Assembly (NCBI GenBank): GCA_020722405.1
Contig: DYKW01000049.1
Location: 1 to 10,903, forward strand
Origin: Anaerolinea thermophila
GTDB taxonomy: Bacteria > Chloroflexota > Anaerolineae > Anaerolineales > DRKV01
Reading direction: 5' to 3'
Length of the DNA stretch: 10,903 nt
The position numbers and the translations under genes are program-made. Numbering within the stretch: the first letter of the stretch is position 1; the number at the start of each line of letters is the position of its first letter. Positions 5,707 through 10,903 of this stretch are shown one piece after another. The notes under the pieces are model-generated. The model was not told where the DNA came from. It saw nothing but the letters and a program-made list of their open reading frames with translations, and made no database searches.

Positions 5707-5782
5707 CAACGCTGGAACCCGTTCCCCGGACGTTCCGTAGACTCCTATCCACTTAAACCCTTATTCACCCTAAGGAGCCCCT

Positions 5783-7099
5783 ATGAAAAATTTCGATACC
5801 ATTGGTGTTCAAATTGCCGATGTATTGCTGCCCAAAGCAAGCATTGATCTGCAAAAATGGGCAACCATTGCCTGTGATCAATTCACATCCGAGCCAGAAT
5901 ACTGGCAACAAGTTTCCGAAATCGTAAGGAATGCCCCATCCACTCTTAATCTGGTCTTCCCCGAAGTCTACCTGGAAGATGGGGACTCATCCCAGCGCAT
6001 CGAGAAAATCCAACAAACCATGCGCGATTACATCGCCCAGGGACTGTTCGAGACCCTTCCCCACCTGCTGTACGTGGAACGCACGGTAGAAGGCAAAACG
6101 CGCAAAGGGCTTATCCTGGCGCTCGACCTGGAAAACTATGATTACAACAAAGGCGCCACCAGTCTCATTCGGGCAACCGAGGGCACCATCGTTGAACGCC
6201 TGCCACCCCGCATGAAAATTCGCCTGGGCGCATTGCTAGAACTGCCTCATATTCTGGTGCTGATTGACGACCCCAAAGGCACCGTTATCGAACCCCTGAC
6301 AGCCCAAAAAGAACATCTAACCCCGCGCTACGATTTCGATCTGATGATGAACAGCGGCCACCTGAGTGGATACGTTGTTGAGGATACCAACCTGGAATTT
6401 CAGGTGGTTGCTGCTCTCGAAGAGTTAGCCCGCCCCGAAGTTTTCACCGCCAAATACGGTCTCCCCGAAGATACCCCCGTCCTGTTGTTTGCCATGGGCG
6501 ATGGGAACCACTCCCTCGCAACGGCCAAAGCCATTTGGGAAAAAATCAAACCCCAAGTAGGTATGAACCACCCGGCACGCTACGCCCTGGTAGAAATCGA
6601 GAACGTCCACGATAGCGGGTTGGCTTTCGAACCCATCCATCGTGTGCTTTTCGACTTGCAACGGAACATCTTCGCCGACATGCGGGCCTTTTACGGTAAC
6701 CGCTACGCCTACCGCCCGGCCGCCAACGAAGCCGAAATGCGCATCCGCGTCACCCAAGGGGCATCCGGGCAGCACGTTATCGGCGTCATCACGCCCGAGG
6801 GTTTCGGCACCCTGGAGATTACCGAGCCAAGTTCCAACCTGCCTGTGGGCACACTGCAAGCCTTTCTGGACGATTTCGTTAAAAACGGTGGAGCAGTTAA
6901 AATAGATTACGTCCATGGCGATGACACGGTCGTTCGGCTTGGAAAACAACCCGGTCACATTGGCTTCTTCCTGCCCGGCATGGACAAGAGCGACCTGTTC
7001 AAAACCGTCATCCTGGATGGCGCCCTGCCGCGCAAAACCTTCTCCATGGGGCATGCCCACGAGAAACGGTTCTACATGGAAGCCCGCCGCATTGCCTGA
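5783..7099 (+). CDS. DUF1015 family protein of unknown function
   Basis: A 438-residue soluble protein recognised as DUF1015 (COG4198), whose biochemical role is not established to my knowledge. Features include the basic SLIRATEGTIVERLPPR at ~127-143, LMMNSGHLSGYVVEDTN at ~187-203 and the most conserved block, MGDGNHSLATAKAIWE at ~238-253, where other members carry DGHHRYETA. This histidine-containing loop is the best guess for a functional site. No signal peptide or membrane segment is seen. The length fits the family. AAGGAG lies 5 nt before the ATG, which supports the start. The gene stands alone between the degV terminator and the convergent polyprenyl synthase gene; a perfect palindrome follows its stop codon at 7107-7135. 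Its neighbours do not suggest a pathway. Confidence 0.88.
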   Translation: MKNFDTIGVQIADVLLPKASIDLQKWATIACDQFTSEPEYWQQVSEIVRNAPSTLNLVFPEVYLEDGDSSQRIEKIQQTMRDYIAQGLFETLPHLLYVERTVEGKTRKGLILALDLENYDYNKGATSLIRATEGTIVERLPPRMKIRLGALLELPHILVLIDDPKGTVIEPLTAQKEHLTPRYDFDLMMNSGHLSGYVVEDTNLEFQVVAALEELARPEVFTAKYGLPEDTPVLLFAMGDGNHSLATAKAIWEKIKPQVGMNHPARYALVEIENVHDSGLAFEPIHRVLFDLQRNIFADMRAFYGNRYAYRPAANEAEMRIRVTQGASGQHVIGVITPEGFGTLEITEPSSNLPVGTLQAFLDDFVKNGGAVKIDYVHGDDTVVRLGKQPGHIGFFLPGMDKSDLFKTVILDGALPRKTFSMGHAHEKRFYMEARRIA

Positions 7100-7106
7100 G
7101 TAAAGC

Positions 7107-7140
<34 letters not shown>

Positions 7141-7201
7141 ATTCCGACATTTTTCATTCGAGTGCAAATTTACATAGTTTTTGCCGAAGAGCGATTAAAA
7201 A

Positions 7202-7219
7202 ATCTGTGCCATCTGTGGA
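7202..7219. repeat. Short tandem repeat of a 9-nt unit
   Basis: ATCTGTGCC is followed directly by ATCTGTGGA. It lies just beyond the 3' end of the polyprenyl synthase gene and resembles, from memory, a repeat type common in bacterial spacers. The rest of 7136-7254 shows nothing else that I can interpret. Confidence 0.4.
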
Positions 7220-7242
7220 CTATTTCACTATCCGCAGGTTTT

Positions 7243-7262
7243 GCCAGACTCCAGTTACAAAT
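7243..7262. repeat. Short repeat C, copy 2, at a stop codon
   Basis: Matches 150-169 in the same orientation with one difference in 20 nt. It covers the TAA of the polyprenyl synthase gene, so the last residues of that protein (RNL) are encoded inside the repeat. Confidence 0.65.
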
Positions 7263-8268
7263 TGCGCTCAACGATATAGTGGGCTAACTGAATAAGCGCC
7301 TGGCGTGCCCGGTTATCCTGCAAACCATCTAACGCCTGTACCCCACGGTCAACAAATGAACGGGCTTCCTGCGTAGCCTGCGCAATAGCATCGCTCTTAC
7401 GAATCGCCTGTACCAAACGGTCAATGTGTGCGCCATCGAAGTCGCCCTGTAAAACGCGCTGCATATCCGCATCATCTGGATGGGCTTCAGCATAATAAAT
7501 GGCCGGCAAAGTTACCAGCCCCTGGTGCAAATCGCCACCTACGGGCTTCCCAATTGCCGATTGATCTCCCACGAAATCCAAGATATCGTCTACCACCTGA
7601 AAAGCCAGCCCAATCTGGTAGCCATACGTGCGCACGGCTTCGGTAGTTGCCTCTTCCACCGGACTGAGGTAGGCCGCCGCACCGGTTGCCAACACAAACA
7701 TCGAGGCCGTTTTGGCATAAATGCGCCGGTAGTAATTCTCTCGGCTGACGACACCATGACTGGCGAACATCTGGGTGATCTCACCGTTTACAATCACCGC
7801 TAAGGTATCTGCAAACAGGCGCATCACGGCCACCGAATCGGTCTCAGCAGCCAATTTGGCCGCCGCAGCGAACATAAAATCTCCGGTTAACACCGTCGCG
7901 CCAGGCGACCATTGGGCATTGATCGTAGGGATACCACGCCGCAACAATGCCCCATCGATCAAGTCGTCATGCACCAGCGTTGCAGTGTGCAACATTTCAA
8001 TCGCCGCCGCCAGCGTAATCAGCCGGTCGTCATCCCCATCTAGCATTTCACCGATCAGCAATGTCACTGCCGGACGAACGCGCTTACCACCCGAAGAAAC
8101 CAAATGCTTCAATGCTGCCTGCAAATCCAGGTGATGCGAATTCGCTTGTGACAACATGCGGTCTTCTACCCGGCGGAGACGTTCTTGAAGCAAATCAAAA
8201 AATACGCCCTCTGTCAAACCAATATGCTCCATTATTTTCTGTGTGTCTGTCAAACTCACATACCTCAT
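7255..8268 (-). CDS. Long-chain trans-polyprenyl diphosphate synthase
   Basis: Condenses isopentenyl diphosphate onto an allylic primer to make an all-trans polyprenyl diphosphate, probably the side chain of a quinone. The protein has 337 residues. GGKRVRP is at ~60-66, the first aspartate-rich motif DDLID at 101-105, GD at 129-130, KT at 186-187, the second aspartate-rich motif DDILD at 227-231 and GKPVGGDLHQGLVTLP at ~240-255. The residues four and five before the first motif are T97 and A96. Small residues there, where C15/C20 enzymes often have aromatics, suggest a longer product (C30 or more); this is inference from family rules. No clear ribosome binding site marks the start, and internal starts at codon 4 (GTG) or 13 (ATG) are possible. 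It is the last gene of the minus-strand block, 41 nt after tatD. Its end lies in repeat C. Confidence 0.9.
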   Translation of the reverse strand: MRYVSLTDTQKIMEHIGLTEGVFFDLLQERLRRVEDRMLSQANSHHLDLQAALKHLVSSGGKRVRPAVTLLIGEMLDGDDDRLITLAAAIEMLHTATLVHDDLIDGALLRRGIPTINAQWSPGATVLTGDFMFAAAAKLAAETDSVAVMRLFADTLAVIVNGEITQMFASHGVVSRENYYRRIYAKTASMFVLATGAAAYLSPVEEATTEAVRTYGYQIGLAFQVVDDILDFVGDQSAIGKPVGGDLHQGLVTLPAIYYAEAHPDDADMQRVLQGDFDGAHIDRLVQAIRKSDAIAQATQEARSFVDRGVQALDGLQDNRARQALIQLAHYIVERNL

Positions 8269-8309
8269 TAAAATCGGGGAAATCAGGCTACGATGCTGCT
8301 ACCACGAAT

Positions 8310-9155
8310 TTAAGCCCATCCAAACAAACGAACTGCATTTTCTGTTGTAACTTGAGCGACATGCGCTACCGTCTCACCACGTAAGGCTGCAATTTCTTGT
8401 GCTACAAATGTGACATAAGCCGGTTCATTACGCCGGCCACGATGTGGATGCGGCGCCAGAAAAGGCGAATCGGTTTCGATGAGCAAACGCTCTAAAGGCA
8501 ACGCACAGACCAACGCTTGTAAAGCGCGTGCCTTTTTGAAAGTTACCGGCCCGGTAATGCCAATGTAAAAACCGGCTTCGATGGCCTGTTTAGCAAGTGC
8601 CAGCGAACCACTAAAAGAGTGTATCACACCTGGATGCTGTGCCAAAGGGTGATTTTGTTTTTTCAACTCGCTCACCCAGGAGGTAATCAAACGTAACTCA
8701 TCTTGCAGACAAGGCCCGTCGGGCGCGTTGTCCTTATCCCGTGAGTGCAACACTACCGGTTTCCCCACCTCAGCGGCTAACGCCAATTGCGCTCGCAAAA
8801 CACGTTGCTGGACAGCCGGCGGCGCGGCATCCCAATAGTAGTCCAGACCAATCTCGCCAATGGCTACGACACGTTCAGAGGCAGCCATCTCCCGCAGGGC
8901 CGGGAGGGTGTGCTCATGCCATGAGGCAGCATCGTTAGGGTGCACACCCACCGCGGCGTAGATATCGCCTTCCTTTTGGGCTAGATTCAACGCCTGCCGG
9001 CTGCTCTCTACATCAATCCCGGCCACCAACATCCGCCGTACCCCGGCCTGACGCGCACGCTGCAAAGTATCGGGGAGGTCCTCCGCAAAGCGATCAAAGA
9101 ACAGGTGGCAGTGCGTATCGGTCAAGAAAGGTGATTCATTCACGGGAAAAAACAC
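8310..9155 (-). CDS. TatD family metal-dependent hydrolase (deoxyribonuclease-like)
   Basis: A 281-residue TIM-barrel metallohydrolase; characterised TatD proteins are 3'-5' exonucleases on DNA and RNA. Metal ligands are all visible: DTHCHL at 13-18 (H15, H17), E101 in AIGEIGLDY, H137 in VLHSRD, H179 in VIHSFSG and D229 in ETDSPFLAPHPHRG. Length is slightly above the family norm of about 260, mainly from the N-terminus and an insertion around residues 141-175. The start is uncertain: the GTG at 9155 lies inside a hairpin with no ribosome binding site, and a second in-frame GTG at 9143 is at least as likely. It lies 21 nt after the phosphohexomutase gene and 41 nt before the polyprenyl synthase gene on the same strand, so it is probably part of that operon. 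Confidence 0.92.
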   Translation of the reverse strand: MFFPVNESPFLTDTHCHLFFDRFAEDLPDTLQRARQAGVRRMLVAGIDVESSRQALNLAQKEGDIYAAVGVHPNDAASWHEHTLPALREMAASERVVAIGEIGLDYYWDAAPPAVQQRVLRAQLALAAEVGKPVVLHSRDKDNAPDGPCLQDELRLITSWVSELKKQNHPLAQHPGVIHSFSGSLALAKQAIEAGFYIGITGPVTFKKARALQALVCALPLERLLIETDSPFLAPHPHRGRRNEPAYVTFVAQEIAALRGETVAHVAQVTTENAVRLFGWA

Positions 9156-9177
9156 TTTTTTTGATAGGAAAAAGTGT
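9147..9177 (-). terminator. Terminator-like hairpin between the phosphohexomutase and tatD genes
   Basis: On the minus strand ACACTTTTT (9169-9177) pairs perfectly with AAAAAGTGT (9152-9160) around an 8-nt loop, and six T follow (overlapping 9147-9152). It begins at the last base of the phosphohexomutase stop codon and contains the first possible GTG start of tatD. The stem is weak because it is A/T-rich, so partial termination or start-site masking are both plausible. Confidence 0.45.
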
Positions 9178-10601
9178 CAGGCAATGCCGGCAATTTTCAA
9201 GCCATCTTGAATAATAGCATCCACCTTGTCGGCGTACATCGTTTCGCAATACACGCGAATAATCGGCTCCGTACCGCTGAAGCGAATCAGCAGCCAACCG
9301 CCATCTTCCAGGCGGAACTGGTAACCGTCAATAGTCACAAAGTCGGTCACCTTCAAGCCGGCGATGGCCTGGGGATTCGCCGCCAGGATGCGATCGATCT
9401 TGGTCTGTCTATCACCCTGGAAGGGGGTATCGATGCGCTTGTAATAGTGCTCACCACCCACCTTCTCGAACAATTCGGCAAGCAACTGAGTGGGCTTCTT
9501 GCCGATACGCACCATGAAATCCAGCATGTACAGCCCGGCTAGAATGCCATCGCGCTCAGGAACATTGCCACGGAAAGCATAGCCGCCGCTCTCTTCGCCG
9601 CCAATCAAGGCGTCCACTTCCAGCATCTTGGGGGCAACGTATTTGAAGCCCACGCCGGTCTCGTAAACGGGCACATCGTAGATTTTGCCCAGTTTGTTGA
9701 GCATGGTGGTTGTGGAGAGCGTCTTGACAATCGGGCCGCGTTGGCCGCGCACTTCTAGCAAGTAGTAGGCCAACAAGCCATAGGCACGCAACTGATCGAT
9801 GAACTCACCGTTCTCATCACCGAAACCTACCCGGTCGGCATCTCCATCGTTGATCAACAACACATCGGCACCTTGCTCAACGGTAGCCCGCAGACCGGCG
9901 TCCACGTTGGGGCGAATGGGTTCCGGGCGAGACATTTCGGGGAAGACGGGGTTGCGCTGATTGTGAATCTCCATCACTTCCGTTTTACCGCCCGCCAAAA
10001 GGCGCGGGAACCATCCGGCGCCGTTGCCCCACATCGGGTCTACCAACACCTTGAGGCCAGCAGCCTTGATGGGTTCCAAGTCCACCAGGGTTTTAATATG
10101 CTCAATGTAGTTTACGGAAGCATCGAAGCGCACTACCGTACCCTCTTTTTCGGCTTCCGCCAATAGTTTGCGGCGTACCGCAGCCACGTCATCAGGAATG
10201 CAGGCTTCGATTTCCTTCAAACCATCGGGAGCAATCGCGCCGCCGTGTTCATCGCGCACCTTGAAGCCGTTGTCGACCGGTGGGTTGTGTGAGGCGGTGA
10301 TGTTGACCGCCCCGGCGGCTTGTTTATCTACCACGGCATAGGAAATCACCGGCGTGGGGGTTGGGCCATCGGTCAAATACACGCGCAAGCCATTGCCGAC
10401 CAACACTTCCGCCACTGCGGCGGCAAAGTACTCCGATTGAAAGCGCTTATCGTGCCCGACAACAACCCAGTCGCCGGATTTTCCCTGGTCGAGCAGGTAT
10501 TGCGCGAAGCCTTGCGCACAGCGGCGCACACTATCGAAAGTATAATTCTCGGCCATGTGACCACGCCACCCATCGGTACCGAATTTAATTTTGACTGTCA
10601 T
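9177..10601 (-). CDS. Phosphoglucomutase/phosphomannomutase family protein
   Basis: A 474-residue alpha-D-phosphohexomutase that interconverts the 1- and 6-phosphates of glucose or mannose, feeding nucleotide-sugar, polysaccharide or glycogen synthesis. All four active-site loops are present: the phosphoserine loop TASHNP at 102-107 (S104), the metal loop DGDADR at 252-257, the sugar loop GGEESGG at 334-340 and the phosphate-binding loop RFSGTEP at 440-446. The N-terminal FGTDGWRG at 7-14 is also typical. The GEESGG form leans toward a phosphoglucomutase, but sequence alone does not settle glucose against mannose or glucosamine. The ATG follows GGAGG at a spacing of 4 nt. It is the first gene of the minus-strand block with tatD and the polyprenyl synthase gene. 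Confidence 0.94.
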   Translation of the reverse strand: MTVKIKFGTDGWRGHMAENYTFDSVRRCAQGFAQYLLDQGKSGDWVVVGHDKRFQSEYFAAAVAEVLVGNGLRVYLTDGPTPTPVISYAVVDKQAAGAVNITASHNPPVDNGFKVRDEHGGAIAPDGLKEIEACIPDDVAAVRRKLLAEAEKEGTVVRFDASVNYIEHIKTLVDLEPIKAAGLKVLVDPMWGNGAGWFPRLLAGGKTEVMEIHNQRNPVFPEMSRPEPIRPNVDAGLRATVEQGADVLLINDGDADRVGFGDENGEFIDQLRAYGLLAYYLLEVRGQRGPIVKTLSTTTMLNKLGKIYDVPVYETGVGFKYVAPKMLEVDALIGGEESGGYAFRGNVPERDGILAGLYMLDFMVRIGKKPTQLLAELFEKVGGEHYYKRIDTPFQGDRQTKIDRILAANPQAIAGLKVTDFVTIDGYQFRLEDGGWLLIRFSGTEPIIRVYCETMYADKVDAIIQDGLKIAGIA

Positions 10602-10626
10602 GAGTCCTCCATACGTCTAGTTGAAA

Positions 10627-10645
10627 TCTATAGACAAGTTATAGA
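10627..10645. promoter_or_regulatory. Possible operator-like inverted repeat
   Basis: TCTATA (10627-10632) and TATAGA (10640-10645) are exact inverted copies with a 7-nt spacer, about 26 nt upstream of the phosphohexomutase ATG. The size suits a regulator dimer, but such AT-rich short repeats arise by chance easily. Confidence 0.2.
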
Positions 10646-10683
10646 ATCTATCGCGATCACGAAGATTCCGTAACGTTCTTATC

Positions 10684-10710
10684 GTATCGCCAACCAACGG
10701 TAGGCGGTAC
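10684..10710. repeat. Small hairpin upstream of the phosphohexomutase gene
   Basis: GTATCGCC (10684-10691) pairs with GGCGGTAC (10703-10710), one T-G pair included, around an 11-nt loop. If transcription starts at the TATAAT near 10740, this would be in the leader RNA. Confidence 0.3.
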
Positions 10711-10739
10711 GTTGTTATACATCTAAAAACACGAAAATT

Positions 10740-10745
10740 ATTATA
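10740..10745 (-). promoter_or_regulatory. Candidate -10 box of the phosphohexomutase operon
   Basis: The minus strand carries a perfect TATAAT about 140 nt upstream of the ATG. No good -35 is found at 16-18 nt and there is no TG extension. It would give a leader of about 130 nt. Confidence 0.3.
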
Positions 10746-10787
10746 CCCACAATCGGCGTCCTTGCGGGCATTTTACGTATCTGATCT

Positions 10788-10843
10788 GAAAATAGATTTT
10801 CATGTCTGGTGGTGAAAATCATTTTTTCATGGCGACTTCTCAA
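10788..10843. repeat. Dispersed repeat A, copy 2
   Basis: Near-identical to 1-55 in the same orientation. Here the first palindrome is perfect, GAAAAT-AG-ATTTTC (10788-10801), and the second is TGAAAA-TCATT-TTTTCA. Both are followed by CATG, so the element is a divergent duplication of one palindromic unit. Sequences beyond it differ from those after copy 1, so the shared unit ends at about 10843. Confidence 0.8.
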
Positions 10844-10864
10844 CAGGGGTTAAGATTTCTCCTC

Positions 10865-10903
10865 GCTGGCGCTCGTCGAAATGACATTGCTGGCGCTCGT
10901 CGA
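10865..10903. repeat. 24-nt tandem repeat, cut by the window edge
   Basis: GCTGGCGCTCGTCGA occurs at 10865-10879 and again at 10889-10903, separated by AATGACATT, giving a 24-nt period. The array may continue past the window. It follows directly on repeat A copy 2. Confidence 0.65.

Larger units (their letters stand above)
5398..5782. other. 385-nt spacer between degV and the DUF1015 gene: terminator, repeats, promoter
   Basis: No gene is seen. In order it contains the degV terminator (5417-5444), repeat B copy 2 (5478-5534), which forms the left part of a fold-back element (5501-5610), a fragment at 5633-5665 resembling the 52-83 region, and a TTGACA promoter candidate (5677-5706). The two minus-strand frames that cross it are interrupted repeat sequence, not genes. 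Confidence 0.65.
10602..10903. other. 302-nt upstream region of the phosphohexomutase gene: regulatory candidates and repeats, no gene
   Basis: No gene is seen. From the gene outward it holds a small inverted repeat at 10627-10645, a hairpin at 10684-10710, a minus-strand TATAAT at 10740-10745, repeat A copy 2 at 10788-10843 and a 24-nt tandem repeat from 10865 to the window edge. Confidence 0.6.

Noticed and set aside
5379..5752. Minus-strand frames in the degV-DUF1015 spacer
   Set aside because: They consist of the terminator and fold-back repeat sequence, with no family resemblance and no ribosome binding site.
7202..7219. Possible CRISPR-like repeats
   Set aside because: Only two adjacent 9-nt units with no spacers between them; there is no array and no cas gene.

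Overview
The window carries nine protein-coding genes, all complete, in three blocks of alternating orientation, plus an unusual amount of repeated, palindromic DNA between them. No tRNA, rRNA, CRISPR array, transposase, phage gene or recognisable defence system was seen. The mix of genes (NatA/NatB-type ABC pair with a SpoIIM-like fusion, Lgt, CDP-alcohol phosphatidyltransferase, DegV, DUF1015, long-chain polyprenyl synthase, TatD, phosphohexomutase), the moderate GC content and the style of the intergenic repeats suggest a member of Chloroflexota, perhaps class Anaerolineae. That placement is inference from family resemblance, not a database match.

Layout. Positions 1-163 hold two dispersed repeats. 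Minus-strand block 1 has an ABC-2 permease fused to a SpoIIM-like membrane domain (164-1597) and its ATPase (1587-2522), translationally coupled by an 11-nt overlap. After a 355-nt spacer with stacked hairpins come lgt (2878-3657) and a CDP-alcohol phosphatidyltransferase (3689-4306), probably one operon from a good sigma-70-like promoter at 4336-4364. The plus-strand block has a DegV-family lipid-binding protein (4549-5397) with a strong intrinsic terminator, then a DUF1015 protein (5783-7099). The 385-nt spacer between them contains a fold-back repeat related to the one at the left edge. Minus-strand block 2, in order of transcription, is a phosphoglucomutase/phosphomannomutase (9177-10601), a TatD-type metal-dependent hydrolase (8310-9155) and a long-chain polyprenyl diphosphate synthase (7255-8268). 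The last 302 nt hold a possible promoter, small inverted repeats, a second copy of the left-edge repeat and the start of a 24-nt tandem repeat.

Several genes share an envelope theme: lipid headgroup attachment (CDP-alcohol transferase), lipoprotein acylation (Lgt), fatty-acid binding (DegV), isoprenoid chains (polyprenyl synthase), sugar-phosphate supply (phosphohexomutase) and membrane export (ABC pair). This looks like ordinary housekeeping content, not a dedicated new system. The points most worth a second look are the ABC-2/SpoIIM fusion, the modular intergenic repeats (one sitting on the stop codons of two unrelated genes), and the terminator-like hairpins in front of degV and between the phosphohexomutase and tatD genes.
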